Made by a program: the position numbers and the translations under genes
Part shown: one piece after another, positions 41,532 through 49,138 of the stretch
Numbering within the stretch: position 1 is the first letter of the stretch
How the letters are laid out: every line of letters starts with the position of its first letter
The notes under the pieces: generated by a model
The model's input: the letters and a program-made list of their open reading frames with translations, nothing else
What the model was told of the DNA's origin: nothing
Databases searched by the model: none
NCBI RefSeq assembly: GCF_014873485.1
Contig: NZ_JADBDT010000001.1
Location: 2,666,001 to 2,730,000, forward strand
Source: Sphingopyxis sp. OAS728
Lineage (GTDB): Bacteria > Pseudomonadota > Alphaproteobacteria > Sphingomonadales > Sphingomonadaceae
Length of the DNA stretch: 64,000 nucleotides
Reading direction: 5' to 3'

Positions 41532-42110
41532 TTACTGCTTTCTTTCCGGTACCGTGAAGGTGCCCGTGACGCGCCCGCCGGTGCCGCCCTGGATCGGGTT
41601 GCCGTCGGGGCCGCGCGCCGCGCCGCGGCCGTCGACCGTCGCGCGGCCGGTGCTGAGGTCGATCACCATGCGCCCGCCGTTCAGCCGGTTGCCGCGCTGG
41701 GTCAGCTGGACATTGCCGACCATCGTGATCAGCCGCCGGTCGAGGTCATAGATCGCGACATTGCCCGAAGCGCGCTCGTCGCCCTTGGTCACCACGACGC
41801 CGCCGGTCGCGTCGAGCCGGTTGACTTCGGTGCCGCCCTGGCGGCTGTAGGCCACGGTCATCCGCGCCGCGGTCAGCGTCATTCCCGCCTGCGTTACGCG
41901 GACATTGCCCTCGAGCACGACGCGGTCGGCGCGGTCCTGCACCTCGATGCTGCCGGCGTCGAAATCGACCGGGGCGGCGCTGTTGTGGTTGGCGAGCGCC
42001 TGCGCCTGCGCGGTGTCGCCGCCGGTGCCGGCCGACAGCAGCGCAAGACTGGTCAGCGCAAAGCCCGCGCCGGCCAGCAACATGCTTTTCATCGGCGATA
42101 GGCGGTTCAT
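41532..42110 (-). CDS. lptA: LPS transport periplasmic protein LptA
   Basis: This 192-residue periplasmic protein forms the bridge that carries lipopolysaccharide from inner to outer membrane. It has a signal peptide (MLLAGAGFALTSLALLSAGT) and an OstA/LptA beta-jellyroll domain: DAGSIEVQDRADRVVLEGNV, TQAGMTLTAARMTVAYSRQG, DLDRRLITMVGNVQLTQRG and GGRMVIDLSTGRATVDGR. The ATG overlaps the stop of lptC (ATGA). lptB is not adjacent, which is unusual since lptCAB are usually together. The C-terminus RVTGTFTVPERKQ is typical of the family. Confidence 0.88.
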   Translation of the reverse strand: MNRLSPMKSMLLAGAGFALTSLALLSAGTGGDTAQAQALANHNSAAPVDFDAGSIEVQDRADRVVLEGNVRVTQAGMTLTAARMTVAYSRQGGTEVNRLDATGGVVVTKGDERASGNVAIYDLDRRLITMVGNVQLTQRGNRLNGGRMVIDLSTGRATVDGRGAARGPDGNPIQGGTGGRVTGTFTVPERKQ

Positions 42111-42745
42111 TTGATCACTCCCTGATTGATCCGCAGCCGCGCATTGCCCTGCAGGCGCACGATCCGTTTGTCGAGGTCGGCGGTCAGCTGGTTGGCCGAA
42201 AACGTGCCGATGTTCAACGCGCCATTGACGCCATTTTGCCCGATCAGGCTGCGTGTCTTGAGATCGACCGCAACATTGCTCGCATCGATCCGGTATCCGC
42301 CCGCGCTCTTGACCTGCACCAGCCCCGGCACCGCGACCTTTTCGGTGTCCATATTATAGGCGCTTTCCTTCGCGACGATCGTCGCCGGGCCGTCGTTCAG
42401 GCGGATCGCGCCTGACAGGTCGGTCATCCGCACGATCGGTTCGGCCGAGCTTTTCTGGACCGCGCTGCCCGCGAGCAGCGCAAACGGCTGCCCCTTCGCA
42501 TCCTGGCCGCGATATTCGGCGCGCGTCACCTTCATCCGCTCCTTGGCCATCTCGACCTTGTCCTTCGACAAGAGGAAGCTGATCTCGGCGCGCTGGGTGA
42601 AGGGCGAGAAGACGAGCACCGCCGCGACGACGCCGATGACCAGCGGCAGGCCGTAACGCAGGATGCGCACGACGCGGTCGTGGCTCGACCCGCTCGCCGC
42701 CCACATGCGGCGCATCGTGCGGTCAAGATCGGCGCGTTCGGACAC
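42107..42745 (-). CDS. lptC: LPS export protein LptC
   Basis: This 212-residue inner-membrane protein hands LPS from the LptB2FG pump to LptA. One N-terminal transmembrane helix (LRYGLPLVIGVVAAVLVFS) follows a cytosolic tail, and the periplasmic part has MKVTRAEYRGQDAKGQPFAL, SAVQKSSAEPIVRMTDLSGA, and the closing LTADLDKRIVRLQGNARLRI. GTG 42745 (VSERADLDRTM) is my choice, because the next gene ends at 42763. It overlaps lptA by four bases. rnd lies directly upstream (17 bp), so rnd-lptC-lptA are one operon. Confidence 0.87.
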   Translation of the reverse strand: MSERADLDRTMRRMWAASGSSHDRVVRILRYGLPLVIGVVAAVLVFSPFTQRAEISFLLSKDKVEMAKERMKVTRAEYRGQDAKGQPFALLAGSAVQKSSAEPIVRMTDLSGAIRLNDGPATIVAKESAYNMDTEKVAVPGLVQVKSAGGYRIDASNVAVDLKTRSLIGQNGVNGALNIGTFSANQLTADLDKRIVRLQGNARLRINQGVIK

Positions 42746-42762
42746 TCGCGAATCGCTCCCCG

Positions 42763-43380
42763 TCAGGTGTGCGCGAAAATGTCGGCCTCGGGCCAACCCG
42801 CGAGGTCGAGCGCCGCGCGCGTCGGCAGGAAATCGAAACAGGCCTGCGCGAGTTCGGTGCGCCCTTCGCGCGCCAGCCGCGCATCGAGGATCGTCTTCAT
42901 CGCATGCAGGAAGCGCACGTCGCTCGCGGCATAGTCGCGCTGCGCATCGCTGAGTTCGGCGGCGCCCCAGTCGCTCGACTGCTGCTGCTTCGACACTTCC
43001 TGGCCCAGCAACTCGCGCACCAGTTCCTTCAGGCCGTGGCGGTCGGTGTAGGTGCGGATCAGCTTCGAGGCGATCTTGGTGCAATAGACGGGCGCCGTAA
43101 CGACACCGAGCGCCTGCTGCAGCGCCGCAATGTCGAAGCGTGCAAAATGAAATAGTTTCAACCGGTTAGGATCGGTCAATATCGCCTTTAGCACCGGCGC
43201 GTCATAGGCGCTGCCGGGTTTGAAGCGGACGAGATGCTCGTCGCCCGACCCGTCGCTGATCTGGACGAGGCACAGCCGGTCGCGCTGCGGGTTCAGGCCC
43301 ATGGTTTCGGTATCGATCGCGACCGCGCCGGGGCCCAATACGCCCTCGGGCAGATCTTCTTCGTGGAAATAGACAGTCAT
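42763..43380 (-). CDS. rnd: Ribonuclease D-like 3'-5' exoribonuclease
   Basis: This 205-residue DEDDy exonuclease trims tRNA or other RNA 3' ends. Exo I is VAIDTETMGLNPQRDRL, Exo II is LFHFARFDIAALQQ and Exo III is SDAQRDYAASDVRFLHAM, with the Asp/Glu and Tyr positions intact. It lacks the C-terminal HRDC domains of E. coli RNase D (375 residues), so it is the short alphaproteobacterial form. The gene leads the rnd-lptC-lptA operon. It begins at ATG 43380. The link with LPS genes is of unknown meaning. Confidence 0.88.
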   Translation of the reverse strand: MTVYFHEEDLPEGVLGPGAVAIDTETMGLNPQRDRLCLVQISDGSGDEHLVRFKPGSAYDAPVLKAILTDPNRLKLFHFARFDIAALQQALGVVTAPVYCTKIASKLIRTYTDRHGLKELVRELLGQEVSKQQQSSDWGAAELSDAQRDYAASDVRFLHAMKTILDARLAREGRTELAQACFDFLPTRAALDLAGWPEADIFAHT

Positions 43381-43526
43381 AAGCCCGCCTTAGGCCAAGC
43401 GGCCGTGCCGCTCAATGACTGGTTTTCACTGCCGTGCCGGCGCCGCTTCGACCTGCGGCAAAGCGTGCAAAATTCCGCATCATCTTTCCGAAATTTTCTG
43501 TTCGCAGCCTGTGGATTATTAGGCTA

Positions 43527-43641
43527 TATATTGCGCCCTTGGTGGCATGGGGCGAGTCCGTGCCTGTGGTGAACTGCGTCCCCGTCCGGCGCAATGAGCC
43601 GGTTGAATGGGGTGTGGACGACCGAAAGCGACTAACAGACT
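43527..43641 (+). promoter_or_regulatory. Probable long 5' leader of the cold-shock gene
   Basis: A TATATT box at 43527-43532 is the best -10 candidate in the 261-bp gap between rnd and the cold-shock gene; its -35 is unclear. Transcription from there would give a leader of about 100 nt, like the regulatory leaders of cspA-type genes. The segment 43381-43526 shows no gene. I see no cold box by eye. Confidence 0.35.
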
Positions 43642-44421
43642 ATGAGTTTCAACAAGGATCGGCGCGGCCAGCGTGGGCGCGGCAAGCGCGATGATTTTGG
43701 CAATTTCGACAGCTTCGAACCTGCACCCTATGGCGGCGACAGCTACGGCGGCGGACGCGGCGGCTTTGGCGACCGCGACCGCGGTGGTTTCGGCGGCGGT
43801 GATCGCGGCGGCTTCGGCGGTGGCGACCGCGGCGGCTTCGGCGGCGGCGATCGCGGCGGCTTCGGCGGCGGACGTGGCGGCGGCATGCCCGCGCAGGTCG
43901 TCGGCGAAGGCAATGGCACGGTGAAATTCTTCAACGCGGCCAAGGGCTTCGGCTTCGTGGCGCGCGACGATGGCGGCGAAGATGTGTTCGTGCACATCAG
44001 CGCGGTCGAACAGGCGGGCCTCGCCGGCCTCGCTTCGGGCCAGCCGCTCGGCTTCACGCTCGTCGAACGCAATGGCAAGGTGTCGGCCATCGATCTCAAG
44101 ATCGAAGGCGAACCGATGCCGATCGAGGACCATGGTCCGCGCCGTGACGACCGCGGCCCCGGCGGCGCGCCGGGCGGCGCTCGCGGCCGTCGCCAGCTGA
44201 CCGGTGAACGCACCTCGGGCACCGTTAAATTCTTCAACACGACGAAGGGCTTCGGCTTCATCGCGCGCGACGACGGACAGGCCGATGCCTTTGTCCACAT
44301 CAGCGCGGTGCAGCGCGCCGGCATGGCGGGCCTCGACGAAGGCGACCGCGTCGCGTTCGACATCGAAGTCGACGACCGCGGCAAGTTCGCAGCGGTGAAC
44401 ATCCAGCCGCATCAGGACTGA
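43642..44421 (+). CDS. Double cold-shock-domain RNA-binding protein with RGG repeats
   Basis: This 259-residue protein has two cold-shock domains: residues 88-155 (GTVKFFNAAKGFGFVARDDG, EDVFVHISAVEQAG) and 189-256 (GTVKFFNTTKGFGFIARDDG, DAFVHISAVQRAG). RNP1 and RNP2 are intact in both, so it should bind single-stranded RNA or DNA. The N-terminal 85 residues are disordered, with four exact DRGGFGGG units (residues 46-77), like RGG boxes that promote RNA binding and phase separation. It starts at ATG 43642 and ends at a strong terminator. Two-domain CSPs are common in alphaproteobacteria, but the RGG-rich head is more unusual. Confidence 0.93.
   Translation: MSFNKDRRGQRGRGKRDDFGNFDSFEPAPYGGDSYGGGRGGFGDRDRGGFGGGDRGGFGGGDRGGFGGGDRGGFGGGRGGGMPAQVVGEGNGTVKFFNAAKGFGFVARDDGGEDVFVHISAVEQAGLAGLASGQPLGFTLVERNGKVSAIDLKIEGEPMPIEDHGPRRDDRGPGGAPGGARGRRQLTGERTSGTVKFFNTTKGFGFIARDDGQADAFVHISAVQRAGMAGLDEGDRVAFDIEVDDRGKFAAVNIQPHQD
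43777..43872 (+). repeat. In-frame 24-nt tandem repeat (4 units)
   Basis: Four consecutive 24-nt units each encode DRGGFGGG. The copies differ by a few silent changes (such as GAC/GAT and GGC/GGT). A repeat like this can expand or contract by slippage, changing the length of the disordered N-terminus without a frameshift. Confidence 0.9.
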
Positions 44422-44444
44422 TCGGCCGGACAATCGGACAAATG

Positions 44445-44473
44445 AAAAGGGCGGCTCTCGGGCCGCCCTTTTT
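44445..44473 (+). terminator. Intrinsic terminator of the cold-shock gene
   Basis: AAAGGGCGGC (44446-44455) pairs with GCCGCCCTTT (44462-44471) across a 6-nt loop, ending in TTTTT. It lies 24 nt after the stop codon. The left A-run gives a possible terminator on the minus strand as well. Confidence 0.88.
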
Positions 44474-44526
44474 GTTTGGGGGTCACTGGCCGCTTTCGAC
44501 CGATTGCGGATCTTGCGCCTACCTAA

Positions 44527-44611
44527 CCCGTTCGCATCGAGCGAAGTCGAGATGCCCCTCGGGCTACACTTTGTTTCGACGGGTGTCTCGACTTCGCTCG
44601 ACACGAACGGG
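44527..44611. repeat. Palindromic intergenic element, family A, copy 2
   Basis: This 85-nt inverted repeat begins CCCGTTCGCATCGAGCGAAG and ends CTTCGCTCGACACGAACGGG. The arms match copy 1 (9760-9839) after reverse complementation, and the centre differs. The element stands between the cold-shock gene terminator and dps. Two copies in opposite orientation show that the asymmetry of the arms is fixed within the family. Confidence 0.85.
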
Positions 44612-44649
44612 CTTAGGGGTGGCAGCGTTCCACCTCAAAGCCGCCGACC

Positions 44650-45111
44650 TCAATACCCCAGCGTCGCCTCGAGGAACCAGATCCGCTGCTGCGCCTCGTC
44701 GGCCCAGCCGTCGACCAGCCCGCTCGTCGCAATGTCGCCATCGGCTTCGGCCGCGGCCTTCACTTCCTTGAGCTGGCCAAGCAGGGTCTTGTTGTCGTCC
44801 GCCAGTGCGCGGATCATCGCCTCGGCATCGACACCCGCGGCATCATCGTCGCGGATCGAGGCGCGGCGGCTGACGTCGCCGATCGAACGCAAGGTCGGCG
44901 CGCCATTCTTGCGCACGCGCTCGGCGATCAGGTCGGTCGTCGCGAAAATCTGCGCCGCCTGTTCGTCGAACAGCAGGTGGAGCTCGCGAAAATGCGGGCC
45001 CTGGACGTGCCAGTGATAATTTTTGGTCTTGAGATAGAGCGCAAAGCTGTCGGCGAGCAGCGCGTTCAGCGCATCGGCGACTGCGGGGGCGTTGTCATTC
45101 TTGTCGGACAT
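44650..45111 (-). CDS. dps: Dps-family DNA-protecting ferritin
   Basis: This 153-residue protein forms a 12-mer that stores iron and shields DNA in starvation and oxidative stress. Ferroxidase ligands are in LKTKNYHWHVQGPHFRELHL and FDEQAAQIF. The end WADEAQQRIWFLEATLGY is typical. ATG 45111 (MSDKNDNAPAVADAL) is the start; the longer frame has no similarity. The charged N-terminus of E. coli Dps is shorter here. It is monocistronic, with a palindromic repeat downstream. No OxyR site can be named from sequence. Confidence 0.92.
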   Translation of the reverse strand: MSDKNDNAPAVADALNALLADSFALYLKTKNYHWHVQGPHFRELHLLFDEQAAQIFATTDLIAERVRKNGAPTLRSIGDVSRRASIRDDDAAGVDAEAMIRALADDNKTLLGQLKEVKAAAEADGDIATSGLVDGWADEAQQRIWFLEATLGY

Positions 45112-45225
45112 GGGAGCATCCTTTCTGTTGCCCCACCGATATAGCGAAGCGCGCGGGCGCTTTCCCATTGAACCTTTGGCTAAGCTTCATCGACAAAAAC
45201 GATGAAACTCGCCGCGAAAGATCGA

Positions 45226-45795
45226 TCAGCCGATCAATCCGAACGCACCAAGCGCGGTGCGAAACCCCCAAAGCACGAGGATCGCCGCCGCCGCCCAGCG
45301 CAAATTGCGTGCGGCGCGCCGTTCGGCGAGCACTGGCCCGAAGGCGAGGAACGGCAGCATCGCGAGCGTCCAGCCGACCAGCCCGCCCGCCGCGGCCCAC
45401 TGCCCCGCCCCGCTCGTTGCCGCGAGCGCACCGATCAGGAAATGACTGCGGTCGCCAAACTGTGCCGCGAGCATCCGCCCCGCGAGCATGACGGGCGACG
45501 CGTCGGCCATGCCCGCTTCGGCGAGTGCCGGCCGGACTCGCCATAAGAGCGCCACCGCCGCCGACAGCATCGCCATCGCAACGAGCAGAGCGGCGACCCC
45601 CTGCCCGATCATCCCATTCGCGATCGCTCCCGCAACCGCGGCAATGACGGCATTGACGATGAACGCGCCGAACGCGATCACGGCCGTAACGCGCCGGTCG
45701 GCGCGCGCGCTCAGCAGCCGCGACAGCGCGATCCCGCTGCGCCCGTCGGCATTGGCGAGCAGCACCGCCACCAGCGCAAGCATGATTGCATCCAT
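45226..45795 (-). CDS. TMEM165/GDT1 (UPF0016)-like membrane protein with altered motifs
   Basis: This 189-residue protein has about six membrane helices in two related halves. The family signature E-x-G-D-K/R-T/S appears as NADGRS (residues 15-20, first half) and as QFGDRSHFLIGALAA (near 112, second half). In both halves the key Glu is replaced (by Asn and by Gln), while G-D-R-S is kept in the second. GDT1 proteins move Mn2+ or Ca2+; loss of the Glu may alter specificity. It is a single gene with no neighbour that suggests a metal. I am moderately sure of the family. Confidence 0.7.
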   Translation of the reverse strand: MDAIMLALVAVLLANADGRSGIALSRLLSARADRRVTAVIAFGAFIVNAVIAAVAGAIANGMIGQGVAALLVAMAMLSAAVALLWRVRPALAEAGMADASPVMLAGRMLAAQFGDRSHFLIGALAATSGAGQWAAAGGLVGWTLAMLPFLAFGPVLAERRAARNLRWAAAAILVLWGFRTALGAFGLIG

Positions 45796-45826
45796 CGATT
45801 AAGTCTGAATCGTCAGGCGTTTGGCG

Positions 45827-46156
45827 TCAATGCCCCAGCCGAACCGCGACCGACGCCAGCCAGGCTTCCTGCGCGGCCGACGGCAACGGCCCCCGCGGCA
45901 CCGCCGCCGCATCGCTCATCGCGTCGAGATAGGTCAGGATCGCGGCGCGATAGCCGCCCCCCGCGACCGCCGATTCGAGCCGGCTTGCCAGGGTTTCGAC
46001 CGCGGAAAAGCCGTTATCGCGTGCAAGGCAGCGGATATCGTCGATCCCCTGCACGATCTGCGCCAGCGCACAGTGCGGCAGCGCTTCGGCCAGCGCACCG
46101 ATCTGTCCGGTGATCCGGTTCTGGATGTCGAGATATGGGTCGATCTGGTTTCGCAT
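45827..46156 (-). CDS. Hypothetical helical protein
   Basis: This 109-residue protein is mostly alpha-helical and acidic, without a signal or membrane segment. The visible parts are PYLDIQNRITGQIGALAEAL, DDIRCLARDNGFSAVETLAS and AAILTYLDAMSDAAAVPRG. I do not recognise it; similar small proteins occur in sphingomonads near GGDEF genes as far as I recall. The diguanylate cyclase gene is 61 bp upstream on the same strand, so the two may be co-transcribed. The function is unknown. Confidence 0.65.
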   Translation of the reverse strand: MRNQIDPYLDIQNRITGQIGALAEALPHCALAQIVQGIDDIRCLARDNGFSAVETLASRLESAVAGGGYRAAILTYLDAMSDAAAVPRGPLPSAAQEAWLASVAVRLGH

Positions 46157-46217
46157 CTTACCCCCCTGTCGTCATGGGAAACGATGCGCCCTTTTGGTTA
46201 ATGCGCGGTTAGCGCAC

Positions 46218-46862
46218 TCACCGGTGCCCCGGCAGGCCGCCCAGCCCCTGTTTGCTGCGATACATATCGCGGTCGGCGGCCGCCAAAATGTCGGATTCGG
46301 TCATCCCGGTCTGCAACATCGCGACCCCGAAGCATGCCGACAATGCGATCTCGTGCCCGTCATATTCGGCGGGCGCCGCGGTCAGCACCGCGCACAGCCG
46401 GTCGACCTGCGCGCGCGCGCCGTCCTCGCTCGACTGGTCGAGGATCAGCCCGAATTCGTCGCCGCCGATGCGCGCCGCGACGTCGGTCGCGCGGATCGAG
46501 CCCGCGAGGCGCTTGGCGATCTCCATCAGCGCGAAGTCGCCCGCGGCGTGGCCGAAACTGTCGTTGATATATTTGAGCTGGTTGACGTCGATAAAGACGA
46601 CCGCGGCGCGTTCGGCGTGCCGCTCGAACCGCGCCATGCGGTGGTGGATCGCGGTCAGGAAGTAACGGCGGTTGAACAGGGGCGTCAGCGTATCGCGCTC
46701 GGACACGCGTTCGAGCTCGGCGACGGCGATCTTCAACACGCGGTTTTCGCGGCGCAAAGCGTCGCGTTCGCGGCGTACTTCACGCAGCTGGTCCTCGATG
46801 GAGTCCAGAGCGACGGTGCCGAACTGGTCGACCGCGATCCGTGCCCCCCCTACGCTATCCAT
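46218..46862 (-). CDS. Diguanylate cyclase (GGDEF) with coiled-coil N-terminus
   Basis: This 214-residue soluble enzyme makes cyclic-di-GMP. The catalytic motif is AARIGGDEFGLILD, with SERDTLTPLFNRRYFLTAIH and VVFIDVNQLKYINDSFGHAA before it, and ALSACFGVAML after it. The N-terminal 50 residues (SIEDQLREVRRERDALRREN) form a coiled coil, probably for dimerisation or partner binding. No sensor domain is seen. The allosteric RxxD site is only weakly evident. A hypothetical gene follows on the same strand. The start is ATG 46862. Confidence 0.9.
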   Translation of the reverse strand: MDSVGGARIAVDQFGTVALDSIEDQLREVRRERDALRRENRVLKIAVAELERVSERDTLTPLFNRRYFLTAIHHRMARFERHAERAAVVFIDVNQLKYINDSFGHAAGDFALMEIAKRLAGSIRATDVAARIGGDEFGLILDQSSEDGARAQVDRLCAVLTAAPAEYDGHEIALSACFGVAMLQTGMTESDILAAADRDMYRSKQGLGGLPGHR

Positions 46863-47068
46863 TCAATGTCCCCGAACCCTACCCACGATCCCCGGCCGAA
46901 TGCCGACGGCTATTGAGCGGCGACCCTAGTCCCGACTTGATACCAATCGGTAAACGCGGCGGCATCAATCGCGCGGCGTTGCCCGCGCGCAAACCAGTCG
47001 CTAGGGGGGATGCGGCGGCGATTCACCGAGCGACAAGGGCGCGATGAACACCGGGCAGGAGGGATGGA

Positions 47069-47566
47069 ATGGGCGATACAGCCCCGCAAGTCGGTGTCAT
47101 CATGGGCAGCCAGTCGGACTGGCCGACGATGGCGCACGCGGTCCAGATCCTCGAAGAGTTCGGCATCGCGCACGAGGTGCAGATCGTCTCGGCGCACCGC
47201 ACCCCCGATCGCCTTGTAAACTATGCCAAAAGCGCGGCAGACCGCGGTTTGAAGGCGATCATCGCCGGCGCCGGCGGTGCCGCGCACCTTCCCGGCATGG
47301 TCGCCTCGATGACGCGCGTCCCGGTGCTCGGCGTCCCCGTCCAGTCGGCGGCTTTGAGCGGCGTCGACAGCCTTTATTCGATCGTCCAGATGCCCGGCGG
47401 CATTCCGGTGGCGACCTTTGCGATCGGCAAGGCGGGCGCGACCAACGCCGGCCTGTTCGCCGCCGCGCTGCTCGCGAATAATGATGCCAGTCTGGCACAA
47501 AAACTCGACGCGTGGCGCGAGACGCAAACGAACAGCGTCGCCCCCACCCCCGTGCGCGAGGGCTGA
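47069..47566 (+). CDS. purE: N5-carboxyaminoimidazole ribonucleotide mutase
   Basis: This 165-residue enzyme converts N5-CAIR to CAIR in purine synthesis, working with PurK. The active-site motifs are [58 protein letters not shown] and [20 protein letters not shown], all complete for class I PurE. ATG 47069 has AGGAGGG 6 nt upstream; the ATG at 47064 is in another frame. purK follows after 6 bp. The preceding 200 bp contain a possible leader, but I cannot assign a purine riboswitch. Confidence 0.95.
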   Translation: MGDTAPQVGVIMGSQSDWPTMAHAVQILEEFGIAHEVQIVSAHRTPDRLVNYAKSAADRGLKAIIAGAGGAAHLPGMVASMTRVPVLGVPVQSAALSGVDSLYSIVQMPGGIPVATFAIGKAGATNAGLFAAALLANNDASLAQKLDAWRETQTNSVAPTPVREG

Positions 47567-47572
47567 TCGCAG

Positions 47573-48646
47573 GTGCTCTCCCCCGGTTCGACGATCGGCA
47601 TCTTGGGCGGCGGCCAGCTCGGGCGGATGCTCGCGGTCGCCGCGGCGCAGCTCGGCTATCGCACGCATATCTATGCGCCCGACCGCGAAAGTGTCGCCGC
47701 AGATGTCGCGGCGCAGCACACGCAGGCCGCGTGGGACGACGAACCGCGCCTCGCCGCTTTTGCCGCGCATTGCGACGTCGTTACCTATGAGTTCGAAAAT
47801 GTGCCGGTCGATACGGTGCGCTTCCTGGCGGGCCATGTCGCGGTACGCCCCGGGGTCGAGGGGCTCGAAATTGCGCAGGACCGTTTGACCGAAAAGAATT
47901 TCGTCGCCGGGCTCGGCGGTCGCCCCGCGCCCTTCGCCGCGGTGCCCGACCGCGCTGCGCTCGACGCCGCGCTCGAACGGATCGGCGCGCCCGCGATCCT
48001 CAAGACCGTCCGCATGGGCTATGACGGCAAGGGGCAGGCGCGCCTCGCCACCGCCGCCGATGCCGATGCCGCCTGGAACGGCATCGACCGCCACGCCGCG
48101 GTGCTCGAAGGCTTCGTCGACTTCGACCATGAATTTTCGGTGCTGCTGGTCCGCGGCATCGACGGTGAGACGCGCTTCTGGGATTCGCCGGTCAATGTCC
48201 ATGAGGGCGGAATCCTCGCGACCTCGACCCTGCCGCCGCCACAGGCCGTGCTCGACCAGCAGGACGACGCGCGCGCGCTAATGGCAAAGATCGCCGACGA
48301 GCTCGACTATGTCGGCGTCCTCACCGGCGAATTTTTCGTCGGCCGCGACGGCCCCGTCTTCAACGAGATGGCGCCGCGTGTCCACAACAGCGGCCACTGG
48401 ACGATCGAGGGCACGGTCGCCAGCCAGTTCGAAAATCATATCCGCGCGGTCGCCGGCCTGCCGCTCGGCAGCACCGCCACCGCCGCTTTGCCGGTGACGA
48501 TGCACAACCTCATCGGCGGCGGGATCGAGACGGTGCCCGCGCTGCTCGCCGATCCCGCCTGCCACGTCCACCATTATGGTAAAGCCGAGGTCCGCGACGG
48601 CCGCAAGCTCGGCCATGCCACCTGGGTCGGAGCCTCTCCCGCATGA
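47573..48646 (+). CDS. purK: N5-carboxyaminoimidazole ribonucleotide synthase
   Basis: This 357-residue ATP-grasp enzyme makes N5-CAIR from AIR, bicarbonate and ATP. It begins STIGILGGGQLGRMLAVAAA, then has VTYEFENVPVDTVRFLAGHV, the ATP-grasp pieces GAPAILKTVRMGYDGKGQAR and EGFVDFDHEFSVLLVRGIDG, and NEMAPRVHNSGHWTIEG. The start is GTG 47573, 6 bp after purE. The stop overlaps the folA start (ATGA). Co-expression of purEK with folate and flavin genes makes this a nucleotide-cofactor cluster. Confidence 0.94.
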   Translation: MLSPGSTIGILGGGQLGRMLAVAAAQLGYRTHIYAPDRESVAADVAAQHTQAAWDDEPRLAAFAAHCDVVTYEFENVPVDTVRFLAGHVAVRPGVEGLEIAQDRLTEKNFVAGLGGRPAPFAAVPDRAALDAALERIGAPAILKTVRMGYDGKGQARLATAADADAAWNGIDRHAAVLEGFVDFDHEFSVLLVRGIDGETRFWDSPVNVHEGGILATSTLPPPQAVLDQQDDARALMAKIADELDYVGVLTGEFFVGRDGPVFNEMAPRVHNSGHWTIEGTVASQFENHIRAVAGLPLGSTATAALPVTMHNLIGGGIETVPALLADPACHVHHYGKAEVRDGRKLGHATWVGASPA

Positions 48647-49134
48647 ATCGCCCCGAAATTACGCTTGTCCTCGCACGCGCCGCCAATGGCGTGATCGGCG
48701 CCGACGGCAAGATGCCTTGGCACCTGCCCGCCGACCTTCGCCGCTTCAAGCAGATCACGATGGGGCGCCCGATGATCATGGGGCGCAAGACCTTCGACAG
48801 CCTGCCCGCGATCCTCGAAGGCCGCCGCCACATCGTACTCACCCGCGATCCCGAATGGCAGGATGAGGGCGCCGAGCCGGTGGCGACGATCGAAGAAGCG
48901 CTCAAGCTCGCCAACGCGCCGCATGTGATGGTGATCGGCGGCGCCGAAATCTATCGCCTCTTCCTGCCGCTGGCCGACCGCATCGAGCTGACCGAGGTCG
49001 CGCTCGAACCCAAGGGCGACGCAGTCATCGACTATCCGGCCGCCGCCGAGTGGCAGGAGATCGCACGCGAGGATCATCCCGCCGACGACGCCGGCCGCCC
49101 CTCGTACAGCTTCGTCACGCTGACAAGGAAATAG
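48643..49134 (+). CDS. folA: Dihydrofolate reductase
   Basis: This 163-residue enzyme reduces dihydrofolate to tetrahydrofolate with NADPH, feeding thymidylate and purine synthesis. Motifs include VLARAANGVIGADGKMPWHL (with the Trp and Asp-like region), LRRFKQITMGRPMIMGRKTF and the VIGGAEIYRLFLPLADRIEL C-terminal part. Length is standard for the chromosomal type. The start codon overlaps purK by four bases, and the next gene is 4 bp downstream. Confidence 0.95.
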   Translation: MNRPEITLVLARAANGVIGADGKMPWHLPADLRRFKQITMGRPMIMGRKTFDSLPAILEGRRHIVLTRDPEWQDEGAEPVATIEEALKLANAPHVMVIGGAEIYRLFLPLADRIELTEVALEPKGDAVIDYPAAAEWQEIAREDHPADDAGRPSYSFVTLTRK

Positions 49135-49138
49135 GCTC

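Noticed and set aside
43501..43532. A complete -35/-10 sigma-70 promoter for the cold-shock gene
   Set aside because: A TATATT box is visible, but no -35 at 16-18 nt is convincing, so only a leader with uncertain start is reported.
46863..47068. A purine riboswitch before purE
   Set aside because: I could not find the conserved junction sequences of the purine aptamer by eye.
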